From positions 1,054,001-1,118,000 of the forward strand of contig NZ_JAFKLZ010000001.1 in the NCBI RefSeq assembly GCF_017304615.1: a stretch of 64,000 nt of DNA, read 5' to 3'. This stretch comes from Sphingomonas sp. (GTDB lineage Bacteria; Pseudomonadota; Alphaproteobacteria; Sphingomonadales; Sphingomonadaceae). Positions 57,160 to 64,000 of the stretch are shown here, one piece after another. The stretch's first letter is position 1. The number at the start of each line of letters is the position of its first letter. The position numbers were made by a program, and so were the translations under genes. Below the pieces are notes generated by a model. The model saw nothing but the letters and a program-made list of their open reading frames with translations. It did no database searches and had not been told where the DNA came from.

Positions 57160-57357
57160 TCAGGCGATTATATCCGGGATGAGCTGATCCTCCAGCATCG
57201 CGATCTCGTCCTTCAACGCCAACTTGCGCTTCTTCATCCGGGCAAGCTGGAGCTGATCGCTCGTACCGAGCAGCCGCAATGCGTCGATCGCCGAGTCGAG
57301 GTCGCGATGCTCGGTCCGAAGCGTGCCGAGCCGTAGGATGATCTGGGCCTCGTCCAT
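57160..57357 (-). CDS. YdcH/DUF465 family protein (65 aa)
   Basis: 65 residues from ATG complement 57355-57357, with GGAG 5 bases upstream. Almost all helix, with 'LRTEHRDLDSAIDALR', 'DQLQLARMKKRKLALKDEI' and 'AMLEDQL' forming the anti-parallel coiled-coil typical of YdcH. Function unknown. It lies between RcdA-like and a second DUF465 gene transcribed the other way. Confidence 0.82.
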   Translation of the reverse strand: MDEAQIILRLGTLRTEHRDLDSAIDALRLLGTSDQLQLARMKKRKLALKDEIAMLEDQLIPDIIA

Positions 57358-57497
57358 GGATTCTCCACATTTCCCGGCACTTTTCCGATCATCGGCAAAA
57401 CGACGCGGCGTGTCGATTCGCAAGCGAAATCGATGGCGACTTTTAACGCTTTTCGTGTTCTATTTGCTTCCCCCACTGAATGAAGGAGGTTGCTCCC

Positions 57498-57653
57498 ATG
57501 CAGAACCCGCATCTTTCGGCTCTCGAGACGAAGCACAGCGTGCTGGACCGGCAGATCATGGCCGAGAGCCATCGCCCGGCGCCGGATTCACGCATTCTGG
57601 CGGACCTCAAAAAGCAGAAATTGCGAGTGAAGGAAGCGATCGCCTCGCTGTAA
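57498..57653 (+). CDS. YdcH/DUF465 family protein (51 aa)
   Basis: 51 residues beginning MQNPHLSALETKHSVLDRQI and ending 'LADLKKQKLRVKEAIASL'. AAGGAGGT at 57483-57490, seven bases before the ATG, is the strongest ribosome-binding site in the window, suggesting high expression. The ladder of Lys/Glu residues is the YdcH coiled-coil. It is divergent from the 65-residue paralogue, 141 bases apart. Confidence 0.85.
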   Translation: MQNPHLSALETKHSVLDRQIMAESHRPAPDSRILADLKKQKLRVKEAIASL

Positions 57654-57698
57654 CGGGCAAAGTGGGCGTCCTCGGCCCGCCCGGGGCGCCCGTTTTAA
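57652..57698 (+). terminator. terminator after the 51-aa YdcH gene
   Basis: AACGGGC (57652-57658) pairs with GCCCGTT (57688-57694), with an inner GGGCG/CGCCC, followed by TTTTAAAA. It overlaps the stop codon. Confidence 0.65.
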
Positions 57699-58063
57699 AA
57701 GAGCGGCTTTAACGGCTCGCTTTTCGTGGGTGCGCTCCGCGAGCTCACGGGCTTTCGCGCTTTCAGCGGATCGATCGGGTTGTCGAAGGCGATGCCGATC
57801 CGCCCCGCCGCGCTCCACGCGACTTGCCCGGTCACCCTGCCGACGCCGCGCAGGTCGATGTCGACCGGATTGCCGATGTCCAGCGGATGCGCATATTCCG
57901 CCATCAGCCCGCCCGGCGACAGGTTGCGCACGCGCACCTGGAGCGGCCCCGGCCGTCCGTGGATCGCAAGGTCCGCGACCAGGAACAGACTGTCACGCGA
58001 CTTTGCCCGCTTCGCCGAATCGACGCTCAAATCGGGAAAAGTGTTGGGTGTGGAATCGTTCAT
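57695..58063 (-). CDS. PilZ-domain protein
   Basis: 122 residues. 'AKRAKSRDSLFLVADL' matches the RxxxR cyclic-di-GMP contact region and 'VRVRNLSPGGLMAEY' the (D/N)xSxxG motif; the beta-barrel runs to about residue 105. It probably binds cyclic-di-GMP and controls a partner such as motility, adhesion or exopolysaccharide machinery. No effector domain is fused, so the target is unknown. The rest of the C-terminus is Lys/Pro/Arg-rich. Confidence 0.82.
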   Translation of the reverse strand: MNDSTPNTFPDLSVDSAKRAKSRDSLFLVADLAIHGRPGPLQVRVRNLSPGGLMAEYAHPLDIGNPVDIDLRGVGRVTGQVAWSAAGRIGIAFDNPIDPLKARKPVSSRSAPTKSEPLKPLF

Positions 58064-58158
58064 GCGCCCTGCCCGAAACGGAAACGTCTCGCCAGCGCAC
58101 GGATAAGGCCGAATTGTTGTCGAAAGGGTTAAAGCCGCGGCAGGGCTAATGTCCCGAT

Positions 58159-58620
58159 TCAGTCCTCGCGGGACACCTTCTCGTTACGTTCGTGACGCTC
58201 CTGCGCCTCGACGGTCATCGTCGCGATCGGGCGGGCCTCCAGCCGGCCCAGCGAAATCGGCTCGCCAGTAACCTCGCAATAGCCATATTCCCCGTCCTCG
58301 ATGCGGCGCAAGGCAGCGTCGATCTTCGCGATCAGCTTGCGCTGGCGATCGCGCGTGCGGAGTTCGATCCCCCAATCGGTCTCGCTCGACGCACGATCGG
58401 TCAGATCCGCCTCGCGCAGCGGTTCGACCTGCAACTGCGACAATGTGGTTTCGGCTTCCTTGAGGATCGCCTCTTTCCAGCGGAGCAGCTTGGTGCGGAA
58501 ATACGCTTGCTGCCGCGGGTTCATGAACTCTTCGTCCGCGCTCGGACGATAGCCGTCGTCGGCGTCGTTCGCGGGCAGTTCGAAACTGGAATCTTCTAAG
58601 CGATTCAAAGCCGTTGCCAT
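58159..58620 (-). CDS. dksA: DksA/TraR-type RNA polymerase secondary-channel regulator
   Basis: 153 residues from ATG complement 58618-58620 (GGGAGAG upstream). The N-terminal coiled coil ends in the DxxDxA tip (Asp72, Asp75, Ala77) that enters the RNA polymerase secondary channel. The zinc-finger region 'GYCEVTGEPISLGRLEARPI' and 'ATMTVEAQERHERNEK' keeps only one of four cysteines (Cys115; Thr118, Thr136 and Ala139 replace the others), so it cannot hold zinc in the classical way. Such forms are usual in alphaproteobacteria. Role: ppGpp-dependent control of rRNA and amino-acid promoters. Confidence 0.92.
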   Translation of the reverse strand: MATALNRLEDSSFELPANDADDGYRPSADEEFMNPRQQAYFRTKLLRWKEAILKEAETTLSQLQVEPLREADLTDRASSETDWGIELRTRDRQRKLIAKIDAALRRIEDGEYGYCEVTGEPISLGRLEARPIATMTVEAQERHERNEKVSRED

Positions 58621-59059
58621 CCCCACTCTCCCGACTGACCCGTGGCGCCGCTTCTGCCGCTGCCCCGGGTCGCCCCGTGGGGCGGGCCTATAGCGATGCT
58701 CGGGCGGCTCCACAAGCAATTGACGACAGGCCGTTTCGATCGCTCCCGTCGCCGGCCCTCCGGGTATAGCAGTCCGGCTTTCGCAGCCCTGAACCCCATG
58801 GTCAGGAGCATGAAAGTAAAATCGAACAGCATCGAGCCACGGTGAGCGAGCGCCGTCACGTTTCACAATGAAACGTTAACTATAACTGCATCGCGACAGT
58901 CACGGCGAAAGACGTTTCCGTATCATTATTCTTGGTTAATGGCGTTGCACTTAATGTTTTGTTTCGCACTATGCCAATAGTGGCTCACCAGCTGCAATGA
59001 AGCATCACCGTCTCCGGTTTTTGGGGGATTGGGACGGTTAACGATAAGAGAGTGACGCG
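58621..59059. other. intergenic region, 439 bp, between dksA and the Ser-rich gene
   Basis: No reading frame with coding character. The left 230 bases are GC-rich and hold the dksA promoter. The right part (about 58858-59040) is A/T-richer and holds the palindrome at 58858-58876, a GTTAAC hexamer at 58875-58880, another near 59036-59041, and TTGCAC/TATGCC promoter-like boxes at about 58945-58975 with a wide spacer. I see nothing else. Confidence 0.5.
58858..58876. promoter_or_regulatory. palindrome upstream of the Ser-rich gene
   Basis: ACGTTTCA-CAA-TGAAACGT, perfect 8-bp arms and a 3-base spacer, about 184 bases before the Ser-rich gene and 240 before dksA. It resembles an operator for a dimeric repressor; the regulator is not known. 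Confidence 0.35.
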
Positions 59060-60100
59060 ATGTCTGTTCGGATGGCCATGGCAAAACTTTGCGCCTGCGC
59101 TTGCGGCGGCGCGATCATCGGCGGGGGCGCCGTCAAGGTATCCGAAACGGCCAAGCCGCGCGCCGGGTACGCCAAGACGACATACAAGAAGCGCGTCGTC
59201 CGCACGACGCGGACCGCCTCGGCCCGCGCCGCACGCGTTCGCAAGGTCGTGACCACGACCACGACGGCCTGCCCGCCTGCGGTCGTCACCGTTGCCGGTG
59301 GCCCGCCGCTACCCGCTCCGCCGCCCTTCACGGGGTCGAGCGGTGATGGCGGCGCGGTAGTCGTCGGGGGTTCGGGCGGCGGTTTCGGCGGCGGCTTCTT
59401 CACTGGCGGCTTTTTCGGCGGCAGCGGCGGATCATCGGGCGGCGGGATCGTTGTATCATCGACCTCCTCGACCAGCGGCGGATCGACCAGCAGCTCGACG
59501 TCGGGCGGTTCCTCTTCGACCTCCTCCGGCGGCAGCGGCGGGTCCTCGACCTCGTCGTCGACCGGCGGTTTCTCGTCGGGCAGCACCTCGTCCAGTTCGT
59601 CGGGCAACGTCTCGTCCGCGTCGGGCGGATCGTCGGGCAACGTGTCGTCCGCATCGGGCGGCTCGTCTAGCTCCTCTTCGGGCAATGTCTCGTCGTCCTC
59701 GAGCGGCGACGTGTCCTCGTCGACATCTTCCTCGTCGTCGGGCAACGTCTCCTCGTCGTCCTCGTCCAGCGGCAATGTGTCGTCGTCGACCTCGTCCTCG
59801 ACCTCCTCGTCGTCCAACGGCTCGTCGAGCTCGACCTCGTCGTCTTCGAACGGCTCGAGTTCATCCAATTCGTCGGCCAGCAGTTCCTCGTCGAGCTACG
59901 GCTCGTCGTCCAAGGGCTGGAGCTCGTCGAGCAGCTGGGGCGGTTCGAGCGGCTGGCACGGCAGCAGCGGCTCGACCGGTTCGTCGGGCGGTCCGCCCGC
60001 GCCGGTTCCCGCACCGCCGATGATCTTCCTGTTCGGTGGCGCCGCCGCCGCCTTGGTCGCGCGCAAGCGCTTCGCCAAACAGACGACCGTTACCGCCTAA
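59060..60100 (+). CDS. Ser/Gly-repeat surface protein with atypical C-terminal anchor
   Basis: 346 residues. The first 70 are basic and Cys/Ala-rich ('[19 protein letters not shown]', '[20 protein letters not shown]'). A Gly-rich region (about 95-135) follows. Then residues 138-310 are largely Ser with Gly, Thr and Asn, in irregular repeats such as 'SSSGNVSS' and 'SSSNGSSS'. The C-terminus '[20 protein letters not shown]' plus 'VARKRFAKQ' has the layout of a sorting signal (Pro-rich motif, membrane helix, basic tail) but with VPAPP in place of VPEP. No standard signal peptide is evident. A perfect terminator follows. Function unknown; probably an extracellular or wall-facing repeat protein. 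Confidence 0.72.
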   Translation: MSVRMAMAKLCACACGGAIIGGGAVKVSETAKPRAGYAKTTYKKRVVRTTRTASARAARVRKVVTTTTTACPPAVVTVAGGPPLPAPPPFTGSSGDGGAVVVGGSGGGFGGGFFTGGFFGGSGGSSGGGIVVSSTSSTSGGSTSSSTSGGSSSTSSGGSGGSSTSSSTGGFSSGSTSSSSSGNVSSASGGSSGNVSSASGGSSSSSSGNVSSSSSGDVSSSTSSSSSGNVSSSSSSSGNVSSSTSSSTSSSSNGSSSSTSSSSNGSSSSNSSASSSSSSYGSSSKGWSSSSSWGGSSGWHGSSGSTGSSGGPPAPVPAPPMIFLFGGAAAALVARKRFAKQTTVTA

Positions 60101-60124
60101 GGCGTATCTTTGTAGGGCGGGGTC

Positions 60125-60165
60125 AGGCCGGCGGGACCATCAGGTCCCGCCGGCCTTTCCTTTTC
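60125..60165 (+). terminator. terminator after the Ser-rich gene
   Basis: A perfect 14-bp stem (AGGCCGGCGGGACC, 60125-60138, with its complement 60143-60156) and ATCA loop, followed by TTTCCTTTTC. Confidence 0.9.
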
Positions 60166-60212
60166 GCGCGCGGGTTGCGCAGCCCGCCCCGCCCCGCCAT
60201 AGCCGCGTCGCC

Positions 60213-61490
60213 ATGCACGACATCCGCCAGATCCGCGACAACCCGGAAGCTTTCGACGCAGGACTTGCCCGGCGCGGCCTGTCGCGGATGGCCACGGACT
60301 TACTCGCGCTCGATGAGAAAAGGCGCGCGGTGATCACCGAATTGCAGGCAGGTCAGACGCGCCGCAACGAAGCATCGAAAGCGATCGGCGCGGCTAAGGC
60401 CGCGAAGGACGAAGCGACCGCTCAGGCGCTGATGGCGGAAGTCGCCACGCTCAAGATGCGGATGCCGGAACTGGAGGAGGAGGAGCGGGCGGCGGAGGCG
60501 GCGCTCAACGATTCGCTTGCCGCAATCCCCAACCTCCCGCTCGCCGACGTGCCGCAGGGCGCGGACGAAGACGATAACGAACTCGTGGCCGAGCATGGCA
60601 AGCGTCCCGACTTCGCCTTCGCGGTTCGGGAGCATGACGAGATTGGCCCCCCGCTCGGTCTCGATTTCGAGACCGGCGCGATACTCGCCGGTGCGCGATT
60701 CACGCTGGTGCGCGGGGCGGCGGCGCGGCTCAACCGCGCGCTCGGCCAGTTCGGCCTCGACGTGCTGACGCGCGATCACGGTTATGAGGAAGTCGTCCCG
60801 CCGCTGATGGTCCGGGATGATGCAATGTTCGGCACCGGCCAGCTCCCCAAATTCGCCGAGGATCTGTTCCAGACCACCGACGGCCGCTGGCTGATCCCGA
60901 CCAGCGAGGTCAGCCTGACCAACATCGTCCGCGAAAAGATCCTGAGCGGTGATGAACTTCCCTTGCGCTTTACCGCCCTCACCCCCTGCTTCCGTTCCGA
61001 GGCGGGCGCGGCGGGACGCGATACGCGCGGGTTCATCCGCCAGCACCAGTTCGAAAAGGCCGAAATGGTCTCGATCGTCGCGCCGGATCAGTCCGAGGCC
61101 GAGCACGAACGCATGACCGCCGCCGCCGAGGACGTGCTGACACGGCTCGGCCTGCCCTTCCGTCGGATGAAGCTGTGCACCGGCGACATGGGCTTCTCCG
61201 CCGCGCGCACGTACGACCTCGAAGTGTGGCTGCCCGGCCAGGGCCGCTATCGCGAGATTTCGAGTTGTTCGACCTGCACCGATTTCCAGGCGCGCCGCAT
61301 GAATGCGCGCTATCGCGGCGAGGACGGCAAGCCCGCGTTCGTCCACACGCTCAACGGTTCGGGCCTCGTGGTCGGGCGGATGATGGTCGCGATCCTGGAG
61401 AATTATCAGCAGGAGGACGGATCGGTCGCGATTCCCGACGCGCTGCAACCCTATCTGCGCGGTCTCAACCGGCTGGAACCGGCCGCCTGA
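60213..61490 (+). CDS. serS: seryl-tRNA synthetase
   Basis: 425 residues from ATG 60213 ([14 protein letters not shown]). The N-terminal antiparallel coiled-coil arm (about 25-105) is followed by the class II catalytic core, with '[17 protein letters not shown]' (motif 2 region), '[20 protein letters not shown]', and motif 3 '[20 protein letters not shown]'. Length and motifs match bacterial SerRS. The 59-residue upstream extension is an artefact. Confidence 0.97.
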   Translation: MHDIRQIRDNPEAFDAGLARRGLSRMATDLLALDEKRRAVITELQAGQTRRNEASKAIGAAKAAKDEATAQALMAEVATLKMRMPELEEEERAAEAALNDSLAAIPNLPLADVPQGADEDDNELVAEHGKRPDFAFAVREHDEIGPPLGLDFETGAILAGARFTLVRGAAARLNRALGQFGLDVLTRDHGYEEVVPPLMVRDDAMFGTGQLPKFAEDLFQTTDGRWLIPTSEVSLTNIVREKILSGDELPLRFTALTPCFRSEAGAAGRDTRGFIRQHQFEKAEMVSIVAPDQSEAEHERMTAAAEDVLTRLGLPFRRMKLCTGDMGFSAARTYDLEVWLPGQGRYREISSCSTCTDFQARRMNARYRGEDGKPAFVHTLNGSGLVVGRMMVAILENYQQEDGSVAIPDALQPYLRGLNRLEPAA

Positions 61491-61537
61491 TTGCCTCCCG
61501 CCTTGCCTGCGCTATGCTCCGCTAGCGGGGGTTGAAC

Positions 61538-62626
61538 ATGCGAGCGACCATGTCTGTAGTGTTGATGCTGGCGCTTACCGGCTGCATCCCCCCGGGACAG
61601 GATTATGGGCCGCCCGACGCGGGACAGCCGCAAACGGCTTACGATCCGCCGCCCGGCCGCGACGATCCGCAGGACGATTACGGCCGTCGTCCGATCGATG
61701 CCGATGTCCCCGCTCCGCCCGCTGCCCCGCCAGCCTGGGTCGCGCAGCCGGTCACGCCCGACGCGCGGACGATTCCCAACTCGACCTATGTCGTCCGGTC
61801 CGACGACACGCTGCGCGGCGTCGCGGAGCGGGTCGGCGCAAGCGCGGAAATCATCGCGGATGCCAACGGCCTGACCGCCCCGTTCACGCTCCGCCCCGGC
61901 CAGCGGCTGACGATTCCCGGCGGCCGCTATCACCTGATCCGCCCCGGCGAGTCGGGCATTGCGATCGCGCGCGCCTATGGCGTCAAATGGGCCGACATCG
62001 TCGCCGCCAACGATCTGGCCGAGCCTTACGTGCTGCGCTCCGGCCGCCGCATCCTCATCCCGGGCGGCACACCGCCGCAGACGCTTGCGGAGCGCGCCGC
62101 CGCGTTCAAGATCGACCTGGGTGACATCGCCACCGGCGGCGGCGAGCCTGCTATTCCCGAAGGTGGCCGCGCGCCCCGCGCCGCCAGCGTCGTACGCAAG
62201 CCGCTGCCACCCACCGTGCCGATCGCGACGCCCGGCCCGTTCAACGGCGCCTTCGTGTGGCCCGTCTCCACCGGCAACGTCGTCAAGCGGTTCGGCGCAG
62301 GCGACAGCGGGGAGCGCAACGACGGCATCAAGATCGCGGTGCCGCTCGGCACGCCGATCAAAGCGTCAGCGGACGGCGTGGTAATCTACACCGCCACCAA
62401 CGTCCCAGGCCTCGGCGGGCTGGTGATGGTCAAGCATGGCGACGGCTGGACCAGCGTCTATGGTCATGCCAGCCGCATCCTCGTCCAGCGCGGCCAGGCG
62501 GTGAAACGCGGCCAATCGCTCGGGCTGTCGGGGGCGACGGGCTTCGCCGACCGGCCCGAGTTGCACTTCGAGCTGCGCAAGGGGCGTGTCCCGGTCGATC
62601 CGCTGAGCGAGTTGCCGAGGCGGTAG
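61538..62626 (+). CDS. lipoprotein with two LysM domains and a degenerate LytM (M23) domain, NlpD-like
   Basis: 362 residues from ATG 61538 with a lipobox LTGC (Cys16). LysM domains at about 78-120 ('[20 protein letters not shown]') and 125-170 ('[20 protein letters not shown]') bind peptidoglycan. The C-terminal M23/LytM domain (about 255-355) lacks the HxGxD zinc pair ('[11 protein letters not shown]' replaces it) and the first His of the HxH pair ('[10 protein letters not shown]'); only 'YGHAS' and the last His remain. It is therefore probably not a peptidase but an amidase activator, like NlpD, EnvC or DipM. Confidence 0.9.
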   Translation: MRATMSVVLMLALTGCIPPGQDYGPPDAGQPQTAYDPPPGRDDPQDDYGRRPIDADVPAPPAAPPAWVAQPVTPDARTIPNSTYVVRSDDTLRGVAERVGASAEIIADANGLTAPFTLRPGQRLTIPGGRYHLIRPGESGIAIARAYGVKWADIVAANDLAEPYVLRSGRRILIPGGTPPQTLAERAAAFKIDLGDIATGGGEPAIPEGGRAPRAASVVRKPLPPTVPIATPGPFNGAFVWPVSTGNVVKRFGAGDSGERNDGIKIAVPLGTPIKASADGVVIYTATNVPGLGGLVMVKHGDGWTSVYGHASRILVQRGQAVKRGQSLGLSGATGFADRPELHFELRKGRVPVDPLSELPRR

Positions 62627-62651
62627 TGCGAATGCTACCGGCGCGCGCATC

Positions 62652-63875
62652 ATGACCTACCAATCCGATCTGCTCCGCCTGCTCGACGAGCGCGGCTACA
62701 TTCATCAGATGACCGACGCGGCGGGGCTCGATGCACTCGCCGCCCAGCAGATCGTGCCCGGCTATATCGGCTTCGATCCAACCGCGCCGTCGCTCCATGT
62801 CGGCAGCCTGGTGCAGATCATGCTGCTGCGCCGGTTGCAGCAGTCGGGGCACAAGCCGATCGTGCTGATGGGAGGCGGTACCGGCAAGGTCGGCGATCCG
62901 AGCTTCAAGGACGAAGCGCGCAAGCTGATGACGGTCGAGACGATCAACGCGAACATCGCTTCGCTGAAGACCGTATTCGCGAAGTTTCTTAAATTCGGCG
63001 ACGGTCCGACCGATGCGGTGATGGTCGACAATGCGGAGTGGCTCGACAAGCTCGAATACCTGCCGTTTCTACGCGACATCGGGCAGTATTTCTCGATCAA
63101 CCGGATGCTCGGGTTCGACTCGGTCAAGCTCCGGCTCGACCGCGAGCAATCACTGTCGTTCCTCGAATTCAACTATATGATCCTTCAGGGCTACGACTTC
63201 CTGGAACTGTCGCGGCGGATGGGATGCCGGCTGCAGATGGGCGGGTCGGACCAGTGGGGGAATATCGTCAACGGCATCGACCTCGCGCGCCGCGCCGACG
63301 GGACCGAGGTGTTCGCCGTGACGACGCCGCTGATCACGACCGCGGACGGCGGCAAGATGGGGAAGACCGCGGCGGGCGCCGTGTGGCTCAACGAGGATGC
63401 GCTGCCAGCCTATGACTATTGGCAGTTCTGGCGGAACACCGACGACCGCGACGTGGGCAAGTTCCTGCGGCTGTTCACCGATTTGCCGCTCGACGAGATA
63501 GCCCGGCTGGAGGCGCTGGAAGGCGCGGAGATCAACCAGGCCAAGATCGTGCTCGCCAACGAAGCTACCGCGATGTGCCGGGGGGCGGATGCCGCGACGC
63601 TGGCGGCAGATACCGCGCGCAGGACTTTCGAGGAGGGTGCGAGCGGCGATGCGTTGCCGACGCTCGCCGTTAGCGGGTCGGTGGGTATCGTCGATGCGCT
63701 GGTCGGTTTGGGCTTCTGCGCATCGAAGGGAGAGGCGCGGCGGTTGATCGCGGGCGGCGGCGCTCGAGTCGACGGCGAGAAGGTCGCGGACGAAACGCTC
63801 GTCATTGAAATGGACGGAAATCCGGTCCGCTTGTCGGCGGGCAAGAAGCATCACGGGCTGCTGACGCCTAATTAA
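62652..63875 (+). CDS. tyrS: tyrosyl-tRNA synthetase
   Basis: 407 residues. Class I signatures: HVGS (49-52, HIGH-type) in '[18 protein letters not shown]' and KMGKT (235-239, KMSKS-type). '[20 protein letters not shown]' with '[15 protein letters not shown]' binds tyrosine. An S4 RNA-binding domain ends the protein ('[20 protein letters not shown]'). Bacterial TyrRS length. Confidence 0.97.
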   Translation: MTYQSDLLRLLDERGYIHQMTDAAGLDALAAQQIVPGYIGFDPTAPSLHVGSLVQIMLLRRLQQSGHKPIVLMGGGTGKVGDPSFKDEARKLMTVETINANIASLKTVFAKFLKFGDGPTDAVMVDNAEWLDKLEYLPFLRDIGQYFSINRMLGFDSVKLRLDREQSLSFLEFNYMILQGYDFLELSRRMGCRLQMGGSDQWGNIVNGIDLARRADGTEVFAVTTPLITTADGGKMGKTAAGAVWLNEDALPAYDYWQFWRNTDDRDVGKFLRLFTDLPLDEIARLEALEGAEINQAKIVLANEATAMCRGADAATLAADTARRTFEEGASGDALPTLAVSGSVGIVDALVGLGFCASKGEARRLIAGGGARVDGEKVADETLVIEMDGNPVRLSAGKKHHGLLTPN

Positions 63876-63887
63876 AGCATCGTTAAC
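63872..63887 (+). promoter_or_regulatory. CtrA-type box upstream of the last gene
   Basis: TTAA-AGCATCG-TTAAC matches the TTAA-N7-TTAAC consensus exactly, 66 bases before the last start codon. A further TTAA follows six bases later (63893-63896), giving a near-palindrome TTAACG-CC-CGTTAA at 63883-63896. Confidence 0.55.
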
Positions 63888-63953
63888 GCCCGTTAAATAC
63901 GTTCCTTTTCAAGCTTTTCACACGCGAGTTCCTAGCGTGGCGGCGGAACAGGG

Positions 63954-64000
63954 ATGACGATACCGATGGCCGCAGCCGCAATGGCCTTTACCGACAGACG
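63954..64000 (+). CDS. start of an unidentified gene (partial)
   Basis: The open frame begins MTIPMAAAAMAFTDR and runs off the window. GGGATG context lacks a strong ribosome-binding site, although AACAGGG is close. The CtrA-type box before it supports a real promoter. Too short to identify; short PilZ-domain proteins often begin in a similar way, but that is a guess. Confidence 0.4.
   Translation, partial: MTIPMAAAAMAFTDR

Noticed and set aside
59038-59868. Acidic Asp/Glu/Pro-rich frame antisense to the Ser-rich gene
   Set aside because: The Ser codons of the forward gene read as acidic codons on the other strand. The forward frame has the anchor and terminator, so the antisense one is an artefact.

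Overview
The window is a dense, GC-rich chromosomal segment of an alphaproteobacterium, almost certainly a sphingomonad (Sphingomonas or a close relative). Supporting signs are PEP-CTERM surface proteins with the C-terminal form seen in this group, a complete Entner-Doudoroff operon (zwf-pgl-edd-glk-eda), an RcdA/DUF1465 gene, a DksA lacking most zinc cysteines, and 'RHPRESGDP / PAFAGVT' type palindromic repeats. Nothing looks like a phage, an insertion sequence or a CRISPR array. Most of the content is housekeeping.

Layout. 1-6.9 kb: dnaE (cut by the left edge), a two-gene membrane-protein island, glutathione peroxidase, and lolD/lolC. 6.9-7.35 kb: a gene-free stretch with a candidate small RNA. 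7.35-11.5 kb: an orphan TonB-dependent receptor, a small heat-shock protein behind a probable RpoH promoter and ROSE-like RNA thermometer, and a PEP-CTERM protein. 11.6-15.6 kb: pyrG, secG, a MarR regulator, an SH3-like protein and argC. 15.6-21.3 kb: glucose catabolism. 21.3-27.1 kb: murein and fatty-acid genes (mltG, fabF, acpP, fabG, fabD), interrupted by two unknown forward-strand genes. 27.3-28.6 kb: rpsF-rpsR-rplI. 28.9-36.5 kb: mutL, then the rod-shape operon mreBCD-mrdA-rodA. 36.6 kb: tRNA-Lys. 36.75-44.7 kb: potassium uptake, with kdpD divergent from kdpFABC-kdpE. 44.9-52.8 kb: two tandem PEP-CTERM paralogues, then a TPR-sulfotransferase with cysD, cysNC and cysQ, and a gamma carbonic anhydrase. 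52.85-58.6 kb: M1 aminopeptidase, nitronate monooxygenase, RcdA-like, two YdcH-like, PilZ and DksA genes. 59-64 kb: a serine/glycine-repeat surface protein, serS, a LysM/LytM lipoprotein, tyrS and the start of one more gene.

How they fit together. zwf-eda takes glucose 6-phosphate to pyruvate plus glyceraldehyde 3-phosphate, with glk feeding the entry. The fab cluster supplies fatty acids. mre/mrd/rodA, mltG and the LysM/LytM lipoprotein build and remodel the wall. The sulfur block can make PAPS (cysD, cysNC), use it (sulfotransferase) and remove the PAP by-product (cysQ), so it can be read as a self-contained sulfation module next to, and divergent from, surface-protein genes.

Most notable signals: (i) perfect TTAA-N7-TTAAC CtrA-type boxes upstream of both tandem PEP-CTERM genes and of the last, partial gene; (ii) a 177-bp near-identical block shared by the tandem PEP-CTERM genes that covers only the sorting signal and terminator; (iii) the ROSE-like thermometer and RpoH promoter before hsp20; (iv) a palindromic repeat translated in frame inside MutL; (v) a possible structured RNA at 7017-7159; (vi) the sulfation module; (vii) the serine-repeat protein with an atypical C-terminal anchor. 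Everything rests on reading the sequence; no database search was possible.
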